Below the pieces are notes generated by a model. The model was not told where the DNA came from. It made no database searches and saw nothing but the letters and a program-made list of their open reading frames with translations. A DNA stretch of 64,000 nt from the NCBI RefSeq assembly GCF_017873245.1, contig NZ_JAGGJY010000008.1, positions 1-64,000 on the forward strand, read 5' to 3'. Each line of letters starts with the position of its first letter. The first letter of the stretch is position 1. The stretch comes from Clostridium tertium. Lineage in GTDB: Bacteria; Bacillota; Clostridia; Clostridiales; Clostridiaceae. A program made the translations under genes and the position numbers. Positions 36,701 through 44,178 of this stretch are shown here, piece after piece.

Positions 36701-37494
36701 GTCTCACCATAAACAAAATTTCTTGACTTTAAATATGCTTCATAAGATTTAATTATTGGTTTTGTATAAAGTCCTTCTTCAATAACAACATTTTCAATAG
36801 CTGTTGAAAATGTTGTATGTCTGCAATGATCTGACCAATATGTATCTATAACTTTTATCTCTGTAATGCTTGGATCTCTATTTTCTTCTTTAAAATAATC
36901 TCTTATAAGTTTTATATCATCTAGGCTCATAGCAAGTCCCATATTACTATGTAAAGCCTCTATTTCTTTATCATTTTTATCAGTAAATCCACTTAATACT
37001 TTCACATCTTTTGGCTCTGGAAGTTTTGATGATAATTCTAAGTTATCTATATTTACTTCCCTGGAATCAACTGGATTTATATAATAATTTTTAATTTTTT
37101 CTACCTCAATATTTGATAATGCACCTTTTAATACCACTATTTTTGTCCATTTAACTTCTATTTTTTCCCCTGAAGTCAATAATTGATAGCACTCTGAAGC
37201 CGAATCCGCTCTTTGATCATATTGACCTGGTAGATATTCAACGCCAAAGGCTAATTCATTATTTTTCACTTCAAAATTATTTTCGTAAACATTATCTACA
37301 GTTCTTTCCGAAAATATTGTATAAAGAGCTTTTTTATAATCCTCTTCTTTCATTTCTCCTAGAGTATATTTATTTACAACTCTAACTTCTTCTAGAGAAG
37401 TAATTCCTAAATTATTTTTAAAATCTTCAAGCAAACTTTTTCCTTCAATATTAAAGTCATTTTTTTTCTCTACAAATATACACCTAACACTCAA
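33751..37494 (-). CDS. purL: FGAM synthase, single-chain type
   Basis: The 1247-residue protein contains the whole FGAM synthase: an N-terminal PurS-like region, duplicated AIR-synthetase-like ATPase domains (FKNETHNHPTEIEPFGGAAT, then GIPAIGGKDSMSGTF) and a C-terminal glutaminase with the nucleophile Cys in LILGICNGFQALI. Separate purS and purQ are therefore not needed. The start codon is TTG with GGGAGG eight bases upstream; the translation SVRCIFVEKK matches family N-termini. It is the first gene of the operon, with a palindromic operator-like site upstream. Confidence 0.95.
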   Translation of the reverse strand: MSVRCIFVEKKNDFNIEGKSLLEDFKNNLGITSLEEVRVVNKYTLGEMKEEDYKKALYTIFSERTVDNVYENNFEVKNNELAFGVEYLPGQYDQRADSASECYQLLTSGEKIEVKWTKIVVLKGALSNIEVEKIKNYYINPVDSREVNIDNLELSSKLPEPKDVKVLSGFTDKNDKEIEALHSNMGLAMSLDDIKLIRDYFKEENRDPSITEIKVIDTYWSDHCRHTTFSTAIENVVIEEGLYTKPIIKSYEAYLKSRNFVYGETARDETLMDIAVITMKEMRKKGLLEDLDVSDEINACSINVNIETNNGIEEYLVMFKNETHNHPTEIEPFGGAATCLGGAIRDPLSGRTYVYQAMRVTGAADPTVNIEETLKGKLPQRTITLGAAHGYSSYGNQIGLATGQVSEIYHPNYVAKRMEVGAVIAAAPKENVVREEPKAGDVVILLGGRTGRDGLGGATGSSKEHTEDSINECGAEVQKGNPPTERKIQRLFRSSEVSKMIKRCNDFGAGGVSVAIGELTRGLDIDLDKVPKKYEGLDGTEIAISESQERMAVVVNKEDEKKFINLCAEENLEAVKVAEVTDNERLRMIWRGKNIVDLKREFLDTNGARQTTEVEVKSPKKYPFNIKDVDVKEAWINILRKLNVSMQKGLVERFDATIGAGTVLMPFGGKYQTTPAEGMAAKIPVLNGESKDATLMTYGFNPDMGMWSPYHMAYYSVIEAVTKLSAMGGDYKKARLTLQEYFERLGKDKNKWGKPFSALLGAYQAQMDLGIPAIGGKDSMSGTFGDLDVPPSLVAFAVDVAKAKDIISPEFKNNNSKIVLLIAEKNEDMTLKVDGYKKNLEKLHELILDKKVISASSLKFGGVAEALTKMSLGNRIGVEFEGLSKEALFELNYGSLVLEVNNDVEIEKEFNGCAYKVIGNTTENRAIVSKEYDINFDIEVLEKILEEKLSNVFKVKTEDKKEKIETVLYESKEVKTPLIKVVKPKVFIPVFPGTNCEYDCARAFKDEGAEVSELVLNNMNKELLNESILKMEKSIRESQIIMLPGGFSAGDEPDGSGKFIATVFRNERIKDAVMDLLKNRDGLILGICNGFQALIKLGLVPYGEIVNIEEDMATLTYNEINRHMSSIVRTKITSNKSPWFNEVNLGDIHSIAISHGEGRFVAPRDLIEKLRENGQIATQYVDLNGEISIDMPFNPNGSMLGIEGITSPDGRILGKMGHSERIGENLYKNVPGNFDQKIFKAGVKYFK

Positions 37495-37582
37495 CCTTCA
37501 TACCTCCCAAGCTAACTAATCCCAAATTATATATACGAATATTAATTTAATATCATAAAAAATATTTCGCTTTTATATTAGA

Positions 37583-37611
37583 AGACTACCACTTCGTCAC
37601 AATAATGTCAA
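37583..37611 (-). promoter_or_regulatory. probable promoter of the pur operon
   Basis: Minus strand TTGACA (37606-37611) is followed after 17 bases by TAGTCT (37583-37588). The -35 is perfect and the -10 weak, which would suit an activated or regulated promoter. Confidence 0.45.
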
Positions 37612-37631
37612 CTTTAATCGTTATATTTAAA

Positions 37632-37659
37632 TTATAATTCGTAATATAACGAATTATAA
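37632..37659. promoter_or_regulatory. palindromic operator-like site upstream of purL
   Basis: Eleven-base arms TTATAATTCGT and ACGAATTATAA are perfect inverted repeats separated by six bases, located 20 bases upstream of the -35 hexamer. No purine riboswitch was seen. The site is not in the Bacillus PurBox orientation, so the binder is unknown. Confidence 0.5.
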
Positions 37660-37820
37660 CACATACTTTTCTTTTTATATTTCGCATATATTTGTAGATT
37701 AACTTATATCCATTTTTCTCTAATTTATCTATTATTTATTTCTAATTATTTTTTAATATTTGTTATTTAAATATCATTTTTACACAAACTAATATGGATA
37801 TAATTTAAGGTGGTGTTAAT

Positions 37821-38009
37821 ATGAAGCACAATGCAAAAGAAAATTTAATGATAGCTTTAGATGAGCTTTCCTCATGTCAAAATCATCTAAACACTGCTTA
37901 TTTACATGCAGAAGAAAATCATAATAGAAATGAAATTCATACTGCCCTTGAAGCTATAGGTAGTGCTGTAGATTCTGCACAAACTGCTTTAAAAAATTAT
38001 AAAGATTAG
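37821..38009 (+). CDS. small helical protein, first of a tandem pair
   Basis: The 62-residue soluble, Asn/His/Ala-rich protein is predicted to be a helical hairpin. It shares with the next gene the pattern AK.(N/D)L..AL.(E/D)...CQ..L..A and the end (Y/F)KD, so the pair probably arose by duplication. The function is unknown; similar small proteins occur near sporulation genes in clostridia, but that is only an impression. GGTGG precedes the ATG. Confidence 0.65.
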   Translation: MKHNAKENLMIALDELSSCQNHLNTAYLHAEENHNRNEIHTALEAIGSAVDSAQTALKNYKD

Positions 38010-38026
38010 GAGGAGGTATTTATAAC

Positions 38027-38221
38027 ATGGGACATAAGGCAAATGCAAAAGATGAATTAAAATGTGCTCTTTCTGATGTTACGCATGCTCAGCAATTATT
38101 GCATGATGCTATTAAATCTGTGGAACAAGATGATAATAAGCAACTTATCCAAGATACTTTAGCAAATGTTAATGAAGCATTACATGCAACAAGAACTTCA
38201 ACTTATGGATTTAAAGATTAG
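38027..38221 (+). CDS. small helical protein, second of a tandem pair
   Basis: The 64-residue paralogue of the preceding gene reads AKDELKCALSDVTHAQQLLH..., with the terminal FKD. It starts 17 bases after its neighbour with a strong AGGAGGAGG site, so the two are co-expressed. A shared terminator follows at 38231. The function is unknown. Confidence 0.65.
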   Translation: MGHKANAKDELKCALSDVTHAQQLLHDAIKSVEQDDNKQLIQDTLANVNEALHATRTSTYGFKD

Positions 38222-38230
38222 CAAAATAAA

Positions 38231-38259
38231 AAGACTGTAGGAAAATCCTACAGTCTTCA
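38231..38259. terminator. bidirectional terminator between convergent small genes
   Basis: AAGACTGTAGG and CCTACAGTCTT form an 11-bp perfect stem. It serves the plus-strand pair ending at 38221, and in the other direction it serves the zinc-ribbon gene ending at 38265. Confidence 0.75.
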
Positions 38260-38264
38260 GTTAA

Positions 38265-38420
38265 CTATCTTCTGTTGTTTTGAGCTTTTCTTGCTCTTCT
38301 GCAATCGATGCATCTTACTGGTTCGTTATCGAATCCTTTTTCTTTGTAGAATTCTTGTTCTCCTACTGTGAATACGAATTCTTTACCGCAATCTTTACAA
38401 ATTATTTTCTTATCTTCCAT
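38265..38420 (-). CDS. zinc-ribbon protein, 51 aa, copy 1
   Basis: The small basic protein begins MEDKKIICKDCGKEFVFTVG and ends CIDCRRARKAQNNRR. The two CxxC pairs (CKDC and CIDC) form a zinc ribbon of the family annotated as probable zinc-ribbon domain in clostridia. The basic tail suggests nucleic-acid binding. A near-identical gene follows at 38710. GGAGG is followed by ATTTAAA and the ATG. The upstream region pairs with the ribosome site (see regulatory entry). Its length is below common ORF cut-offs. Confidence 0.85.
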   Translation of the reverse strand: MEDKKIICKDCGKEFVFTVGEQEFYKEKGFDNEPVRCIDCRRARKAQNNRR

Positions 38421-38428
38421 TTTAAATC

Positions 38429-38473
38429 CTCCATTCTAAAGACCAATATAATCAACAAATCTCTACAATGGAG
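38429..38473 (-). promoter_or_regulatory. 5'-UTR hairpin that may mask the ribosome site of zinc-ribbon copy 1
   Basis: CTCCATT and AATGGAG are complementary; on the minus strand the second segment contains the GGAG of the ribosome site. The pairing is kept in copy 2 with one wobble change, which argues for selection. Confidence 0.5.
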
Positions 38474-38600
38474 AAAGCTAATTTCTATTCAATCTTTAAA
38501 CAAATATTTCTAAGTCTTATGACCTACTATTGTATTTTATCATATTTTTATTTTCTTTGCTAGTAGTTTTTAATATATTAATTAATAATTTAATATTTAT

Positions 38601-38627
38601 ATGTTAATATATATTAACATTTGTCAA
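38601..38627 (-). promoter_or_regulatory. TTGACA box with an adjoining 20-bp palindrome
   Basis: A perfect 20-bp palindrome with ends ATGTTAAT and ATTAACAT (38601-38620) is adjacent to TTGACA on the minus strand (38622-38627). This places it in the spacer and -10 region of a possible promoter for zinc-ribbon copy 1. The -10 is poor. Confidence 0.3.
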
Positions 38628-38673
38628 CATAATATGTCTATTTTATATAGTTTAAAAATCAAAACAAAAATAA

Positions 38674-38698
38674 AAGCTATAGGAAACCTATAGCTTAA
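38674..38698 (-). terminator. terminator of zinc-ribbon copy 2
   Basis: AAGCTATAGG and CCTATAGCTT form a 10-bp stem with a 3-base loop, followed by TTTATTTTTG in the minus direction. Confidence 0.75.
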
Positions 38699-38709
38699 AT
38701 TAGTCATAA

Positions 38710-38865
38710 CTATCTTCTGTTGTTTTGAGCTTTTCTTGCTCTTCTACAATCAGCACATCTTACTGGTTCGTTGTCAAATCCTTTTTCTTTGTAGAATTCT
38801 TGTTCTCCTACTGTGAATACGAATTCTGAACCACAATCTTTACATACTAATTTCTTATCTTCCAT
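38710..38865 (-). CDS. zinc-ribbon protein, 51 aa, copy 2
   Basis: The protein begins MEDKKLVCKDCGSEFVFTVG and ends CADCRRARKAQNNRR. It differs from copy 1 at only a few positions (IIC/LVC, K/S, I/A), and both CxxC pairs are preserved. Each copy has its own terminator and a similar 5' region, so this is a duplication of a whole transcription unit. A nucleic-acid-binding role is inferred. Confidence 0.85.
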   Translation of the reverse strand: MEDKKLVCKDCGSEFVFTVGEQEFYKEKGFDNEPVRCADCRRARKAQNNRR

Positions 38866-38873
38866 TTTAAATC

Positions 38874-38920
38874 CTCCATTCTAAAGACTATTCAAGTAAC
38901 TACTAATCTCTATAACGGAG
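38874..38920 (-). promoter_or_regulatory. 5'-UTR hairpin that may mask the ribosome site of zinc-ribbon copy 2
   Basis: CTCCATT (38874-38880) can pair with AACGGAG (38914-38920) when one G-U wobble is allowed. The flanking CTAAAGAC and ATCTCTA segments are also conserved between the copies. Confidence 0.45.
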
Positions 38921-39031
38921 AATATCATTATCTTTCAAAATCTTTAAACAAAATATTATTAGTCTTATCGACTACTCATTAATAATAACATACTTAAATA
39001 TAAAAAGCTACTACTTTTTTATTTATTTTAC

Positions 39032-39090
39032 AAAAAAATACCGGTAGCTTTAACTACCGGCAAAGAAACCTACGTAACCCTATCGGGTCA
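39032..39090 (-). terminator. terminator of the amidase gene preceded by a second small hairpin
   Basis: CCGGTAG (39041-39047) pairs with CTACCGG (39054-39060) and is followed by TATTTTTTT on the minus strand. Just before it, ACCC..GGGT (39077-39088) forms a small hairpin. The GC content is high for this genome. Confidence 0.7.
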
Positions 39091-39190
39091 TTTTTTATTC
39101 TTATCATATTTATATATTTATATTCTTTGTTTTATAAGAATTTTATTTTACATATAAATATCTTTTATTTTCGATATATACTATTTTTTA

Positions 39191-40135
39191 CTATAACCCT
39201 TGTCTGTCACATAATCTTTCTAATAGTTCTTTTGGAGTTTTGTCTCTAGAATTTATATAAAACTCTACTTCTTCTATTCTACTTTCCATTTTTTTAATAA
39301 ATTCATCTGTTTCTTTGCTATTATTTTCTTCATTATCAAATCTAGTATCTTCTAAGCTTAACTTAATTATATCTATGGCTTCAATTAATTCTTCTCTATA
39401 ATCTTCATCTGTTTGATTATCTTTTATGGCGTCTGTACTATCATAATTTAATTCAATTGATGTTCTTCCACTATCATCTTTTATCTTATATACATAAAAG
39501 TTATAATCATTTGGCTTTCCCATCAAATAGTATCTAAGGTTTCCATTACTTCTAAAGTTCTCCATAGAATTAGAATGTTGACAAAAATATATAGTTTGAT
39601 TTTTATCTATTAAATCAGTAATTGCTTGTGAATGAAACGTAATATTATTAGGTCTAGAATACTGAACTATGTCTCCTGGTAATAAACTTAGATAAATTTC
39701 ATTCCAATTTACTAATGCATCTATTATTTTATATTCTTTATATGAATGAGCTCTTTTATATTCTTTTCCAAAATGTAAATGAAATGGCTGTGCTGCTGTC
39801 CATGTTGAACTTCTATTAGGTAAATTAGGCGAATAGTAAAACCACGATTTTATACTTGTTGCAGTTGATTTAGATCCAATAAATTCTATTCCTCCAGCTC
39901 TTAAAACTTGAGATACAAAATTAGTGCAATCTCCCCCTTCATTAACATAATTATAATACTTACTATTTGATGATGTTGCCCATTTTATTGCATATTCTCG
40001 TGCTAGCTCTCTATTATAATGATTATTTTTAATTTCATTTGATAATGACTTTACATGTATGCTAAAACTAAAAACACTTAAAAATGAAATAACACCTAAA
40101 AATAAACCTAGTTTTCTTTTGATTATTTTCTTCAT
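39191..40135 (-). CDS. secreted amidase-domain protein (Amidase_6)
   Basis: The 314-residue protein has an N-terminal hydrophobic signal or anchor (LGLFLGVISFLSVFSFSIHV). An amidase_6 domain follows (about 40-215), seen as NRELAREYAIKWATSSNSKY, GGDCTNFVSQVLRAGGI with the catalytic Cys, and a later His (FHSQAITDLI, FCQHSNS). The family is related to NlpC/P60 cysteine peptidases and is thought to act on the cell wall. The C-terminal 90 residues are acidic and helical. Substrate unknown. Confidence 0.82.
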   Translation of the reverse strand: MKKIIKRKLGLFLGVISFLSVFSFSIHVKSLSNEIKNNHYNRELAREYAIKWATSSNSKYYNYVNEGGDCTNFVSQVLRAGGIEFIGSKSTATSIKSWFYYSPNLPNRSSTWTAAQPFHLHFGKEYKRAHSYKEYKIIDALVNWNEIYLSLLPGDIVQYSRPNNITFHSQAITDLIDKNQTIYFCQHSNSMENFRSNGNLRYYLMGKPNDYNFYVYKIKDDSGRTSIELNYDSTDAIKDNQTDEDYREELIEAIDIIKLSLEDTRFDNEENNSKETDEFIKKMESRIEEVEFYINSRDKTPKELLERLCDRQGL

Positions 40136-40216
40136 ATTTATTTCTCCATACTAATTTAAACTTCATTATATAGTCTTAGAAATAAATTAAATTTTATTAC
40201 AAAATTATTATTTAAT

Positions 40217-40268
40217 AAAAGTGAAAAGAGTTGAGGATTTTTTCCTCAACTCTTTTCACTTTTTCATT
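40217..40268 (-). terminator. terminator of the SPFH/NfeD operon
   Basis: A 21-bp perfect stem (40217-40237 with 40243-40263, core GTGAAAAGAGTTGAGGA), about 40 bases past the gene stop. On the minus strand the downstream T run is short (TTTTATT). The arms are similar in composition to family 1 repeats, so it may be a reduced member. Confidence 0.75.
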
Positions 40269-40304
40269 TTTTATTTTTCATTACTTTACTTAACAAGATA
40301 CTAA

Positions 40305-41258
40305 TTATTCTTTGCTTCCTTTAAGCATTTCACCTATAGCTGCAATGCTTCCAAGTGAAGATAAAGTTTCATTTGGTAATATAAGCTTATTAGCTGGATT
40401 ATTAGCCATTTCTTTAAGAGCTTCAACTTGTTTTAAAGCTATAACTGTTTCGTTAGTACCTGATTCTATAATTGCTTGGTTTACCTTTCTTATAGCTTCT
40501 GCTTCTGCTATAGCTATTTCTTCTATAGCCTTAGCTTTACCTTCTGCTTCAAGTAATTGAGATTCTTTTAGACCTTCAGCTCTTCTGATATTTGCTTCTT
40601 TTTCAGCTTCTGCTGCAAGTATCTTACCTCTCTTTTCCCCTTCTGCTTTTTCTATTTGAGATTGTCTTTGACCTTCTGCTTCAAGAATCATAGCTCTCTT
40701 ATTTCTTTCCGCTTTCATTTGCTTTTCCATAGCTTCTTGAATTTCTGTTGGAGGGATTATATTTTTAATTTCAACAGAAAGTATTTTTATACCATATGCA
40801 TCTGTAACTTCATCTATAATACTTAAAAGATCTTGGTTAATCTTATCTCTTCCTGATAATATTTCATCTAAACTCATATTACCTAAAATATTTCTCATAT
40901 TAGTTGTTGCTGAATATACTATACCTGATCTATAATCTTCAATGTTATAAACAGCATCTTTAGCATTTAATAGTTTATAGAATATAACGTTATCTACAGA
41001 TATTTTAACATTATCTTTCGTAATAACTGATTGTGGTGGTACATCTAAAATTTGTTGTTTTGTTGAAACTTTTTTTCTAACAAAATCTGCAAAAGGAATT
41101 AAGAAGTGCCATCCTGGTTCTAAAGTTTTGTGGTATTGACCAAACCTTTCTACAACATATAAGTATCCTGTGTTTACGATTTTAATTGATGATAAGATTA
41201 CTATTAATACAAAAAGTACTACTACCCCTGTAATTATTAATCCTATTAAATTATCCAT
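40305..41258 (-). CDS. SPFH/band 7 membrane protein (stomatin/QmcA-like)
   Basis: The 317-residue protein has one N-terminal membrane helix (residues 5-25). The SPFH domain (GYLYVVERFGQYHKTLEPGWHFLIP) follows, then a long Ala/Glu coiled coil with repeated KAEGEKRGKILAAEAEKEAN units, and a Gly/Leu C-terminus. Such proteins organise membrane microdomains. It is immediately downstream of nfeD, a classic pairing. The stop and start of the two genes are adjacent. Confidence 0.9.
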   Translation of the reverse strand: MDNLIGLIITGVVVLFVLIVILSSIKIVNTGYLYVVERFGQYHKTLEPGWHFLIPFADFVRKKVSTKQQILDVPPQSVITKDNVKISVDNVIFYKLLNAKDAVYNIEDYRSGIVYSATTNMRNILGNMSLDEILSGRDKINQDLLSIIDEVTDAYGIKILSVEIKNIIPPTEIQEAMEKQMKAERNKRAMILEAEGQRQSQIEKAEGEKRGKILAAEAEKEANIRRAEGLKESQLLEAEGKAKAIEEIAIAEAEAIRKVNQAIIESGTNETVIALKQVEALKEMANNPANKLILPNETLSSLGSIAAIGEMLKGSKE

Positions 41259-41690
41259 CTAAACTTCCTCCTCTTTTTTAATTATTAATTTAATACCTTC
41301 TATACCTGTGATTTTAAAACTTTCGTCTTTCTTTATCACTTGTCCTAAATTTTGTACAGTCCAGTATATCCCGTCCACTTTTATTTTCGCCCTATCTACA
41401 ATGTCTTCTTCTGCTTTCATAACTCTTCCTATATAATTTTCTTCCATTAAAGGTGTTCGTTTAACACCTTCTTTAAACTTACGTTTAGCCCATGGATAAC
41501 CTACTGAAACAGTTATTAGATTTACTACTAAGAAAAGTACTACTTGAACTCCAAATGTTACACCTAGTAAATCAGCTATCATTGCAACAAATGCTCCTAC
41601 AGCAAACCATGCAAATAAGAAATTACTTGTTACCATATCTATAGCAATTACCACTGCTGCAACTATAATCCAAAAAATTACCGCACTCAT
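41259..41690 (-). CDS. NfeD-family membrane protein
   Basis: The 143-residue protein has two to three hydrophobic helices (residues 5-75) and a C-terminal OB-fold domain (about 80-143: TPLMEENYIGRVMKAEEDIV, then VDGIYWTVQNLG). This is the short NfeD1b type that partners stomatin-like proteins. The ATG follows GGAGGGGGAAATA. An extended -10 promoter lies upstream. Confidence 0.88.
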   Translation of the reverse strand: MSAVIFWIIVAAVVIAIDMVTSNFLFAWFAVGAFVAMIADLLGVTFGVQVVLFLVVNLITVSVGYPWAKRKFKEGVKRTPLMEENYIGRVMKAEEDIVDRAKIKVDGIYWTVQNLGQVIKKDESFKITGIEGIKLIIKKEEEV

Positions 41691-41719
41691 TATTTCCCCC
41701 TCCTTTATTCTTTAAGAAT

Positions 41720-41748
41720 ATTATATCATTTTTTAGTAAAAATTTGAA
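41720..41748 (-). promoter_or_regulatory. promoter of the nfeD-SPFH operon
   Basis: Minus strand TTCAAA and TGATATAAT (extended -10) have 17-base spacing. From here to the nadE start at 42274 the sequence is very AT-rich, and I see no gene or clear structure in it. Confidence 0.55.
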
Positions 41749-42273
41749 TTCGATTAACTTATGAAATTATTATAATATACTTTTTACTATATTACAATAT
41801 CTTTTTTATCTTTTTATATAGTATTTTATAACCTTTAATTACTTTTTAGTACATCTTTCTTCTATTATCATTGATTTTCTAGAGTTTTCCTTTTATTATT
41901 TAAATATATATTTTAATTAGCAAGTTATATAATTAACCTTAATAATATATTAAATGGTTAATATACTTATTTAAATAAACATTAATTTTATATCTTATGC
42001 AACTTTTGCTATAAGTTCTAAAATATTAACTTAATTCATGATAAATTCTTATAGCTTGGTTGTAATTTGGTTGAATATTAAACTTTTATTATAAATTACA
42101 GTTATTTATAATATTATCATTTTAAAAGTTACTAATTACTTTTATTATTAACTTTTATTTATTAAAAAATTATTTAGTTTAAATCTAATTATCACTGTGA
42201 ATTTTAAATAAAAAAAGAGTTACACTATTTATATATTAGTAGTATTTAATTTAATATGGATTGGAGAGATTTT

Positions 42274-44178
42274 ATGGATTTTATAAAAGTTGCAGCTGCA
42301 TGTCCTATGACTCGTGTAGCCGACATAGACTATAATTTAGAAAATATACTTATTTGTTTAGATGAAGCATATAAAAACGGAGCTAAATCAATAGTTTTTC
42401 CTGAATTAGCAATTACCTCATATACTTGTAGTGATTTATTTATGCAATATAGCTTATTAGAAAAAGCTAACTTGGCGATAGAAAAATTAATTAAAAAGAG
42501 TGCTGGTCTAGATATGCTAATTGCTATAGGTGCTCCTTTAAGCTTTAAAAATGTATTATTTAATTGTGCTTACATAATTTTTGATGGAAAACTTCTTGGA
42601 ATAGTTCCAAAATCATATATTCCAAACTATAGTGAATTCTACGAAAAACGCTGGTTTAGTGAAGGTCTTGGAATAATAGATGAAAAAGTAGATTTTGCTT
42701 TTCAAAAGGATGTTCCATTTGGAACTAATTTAATTTTCACCTCTGGAAGATATAGTTTTGGATTTGAAATTTGTGAAGACCTTTGGGTTACAATTCCTCC
42801 AAGTTCGTATCTTTCACTTCTTGGTGCAAATATAATAGGAAATCTTTCAGCTTCTAATGAACTTGTAAGTAAAAAAGATTATAGGGAAGCTCTTATATCT
42901 AATCAAAGTGCTAGATGTATGTCTGCTTATATTTATTCTTCTGCTGGAGTTCACGAATCCACAACAGATCTTTTATTTAGTGGACATATGTTAATTGCCG
43001 AAAATGGTACTATGCTTAAAGAAAATGAAAGATTCCAAAGAAATAATGAAGTTATCTATTCTTGTATAGATGTATTTAGATTAAATAGTGAAAGGCTTAA
43101 AAATATAAGCTTTAGAGATGCTTCAAGAATAGTTCCATTCGAAGCTGAAGTAATAAACTTTAATTATATGAATACTACAATAAATAACTTCGATAGATTT
43201 ATAGATAAGCATCCTTTCGTTCCTTCTAATGCTAAATTGCGTGAAGAAAGATGTAAGGAAATATTTAATATTCAAGCTGCTGCTTTAGCTAAAAGAATGG
43301 AGCATACTAACTTAAAGAAAGCTGTTATAGGTATTTCAGGAGGACTTGATTCTACTTTAGCTTTACTTGTGGTAGTAAAGACCTTTGAATTACTAGGCTT
43401 AGATAATAAAAATATTGTTACTATAACAATGCCTGGTTTTGGAACTACTGATAGAACTTATAATAATGCTTTAACATTATGTAAGGAATTAGGTTGTGAT
43501 TTAAGAGAAATTAATATAGTAAAAGCTGCTCTTCAACACTTTGAAGATATTGGTCATGATAAAGACATTCATGATGTTACATATGAAAATGTTCAAGCTA
43601 GAGAAAGAACTCAAATTCTTATGGATTTAGCTAATAAAGAAGGTGGATTACTAATTGGAACAGGAGATCTTTCTGAATTAGCTCTTGGATGGTGTACTTA
43701 TAATGGAGATCATATGAGTATGTATTCTGTTAATCCATCAATACCCAAAACTCTAGTTAGATACTTAGTTAGATATGTAGCAGAAAAAGAATCTTCTACT
43801 GAAGTTTCAGATACACTTTTAGATATATTAGATACTCCAGTTAGTCCTGAACTTTTACCTAAGAGTGATAAAGGTGAAATTACACAAAAAACTGAGGATA
43901 TAGTTGGTCCTTATGAACTGCATGACTTCTTCTTATATCACTTTATTAAAAATGGTTCTTCAAAAGAAAGAATAAAGCTTCTTGCAGAACAAGCATTTAA
44001 AGATGATTATAGCAAAGAAGAAATTGCTAAATGGCTTGATAAATTTATTTATAGATTCTTTACGCAACAATTTAAGAGAAGTGCTTTACCAGATGGACCT
44101 AAAGTTGGAAGTATATCATTGAGTCCACGTGGTGATTGGAGAATGCCTTCGGATGCATCTTTTAACTCATTTAAATAA
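42274..44178 (+). CDS. nadE: glutamine-dependent NAD+ synthetase
   Basis: The 634-residue enzyme amidates nicotinic acid adenine dinucleotide to NAD. The N-terminal nitrilase-type glutaminase has the catalytic Glu44 in VFPELAITSYT, and the nucleophile Cys in GFEICEDLWV. The C-terminal synthetase has the PP-loop GISGGLDSTLAL near residue 355 and LIGTGDLSELALGW. The ATG at 42274 is preferred because GGAGAG is just upstream; an ATG six codons earlier has no site. Three palindromic repeats follow. Confidence 0.94.
   Translation: MDFIKVAAACPMTRVADIDYNLENILICLDEAYKNGAKSIVFPELAITSYTCSDLFMQYSLLEKANLAIEKLIKKSAGLDMLIAIGAPLSFKNVLFNCAYIIFDGKLLGIVPKSYIPNYSEFYEKRWFSEGLGIIDEKVDFAFQKDVPFGTNLIFTSGRYSFGFEICEDLWVTIPPSSYLSLLGANIIGNLSASNELVSKKDYREALISNQSARCMSAYIYSSAGVHESTTDLLFSGHMLIAENGTMLKENERFQRNNEVIYSCIDVFRLNSERLKNISFRDASRIVPFEAEVINFNYMNTTINNFDRFIDKHPFVPSNAKLREERCKEIFNIQAAALAKRMEHTNLKKAVIGISGGLDSTLALLVVVKTFELLGLDNKNIVTITMPGFGTTDRTYNNALTLCKELGCDLREINIVKAALQHFEDIGHDKDIHDVTYENVQARERTQILMDLANKEGGLLIGTGDLSELALGWCTYNGDHMSMYSVNPSIPKTLVRYLVRYVAEKESSTEVSDTLLDILDTPVSPELLPKSDKGEITQKTEDIVGPYELHDFFLYHFIKNGSSKERIKLLAEQAFKDDYSKEEIAKWLDKFIYRFFTQQFKRSALPDGPKVGSISLSPRGDWRMPSDASFNSFK

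Noticed and set aside
37632-37659. Bacillus-type PurBox pair
   Set aside because: The CGAA cores are in the opposite orientation and too close together.
37495-37800. Purine riboswitch upstream of purL
   Set aside because: Neither strand shows the conserved purine-aptamer loop blocks; only a palindrome and a promoter were found.
38280-38513. Plus-strand frame antisense to zinc-ribbon copy 1
   Set aside because: It is a shadow of the minus-strand gene, which has the CxxC motifs, a ribosome site and a close paralogue.
39032-39090. Cyclic-di-GMP riboswitch
   Set aside because: A CAAAG and GGGTC resemble fragments of that class, but the required aptamer blocks and their order are absent.
41749-42273. 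Possible hidden gene in the long gap before nadE
   Set aside because: All frames are short and lack ribosome sites; no structured element stood out beyond short AT-rich inverted repeats.
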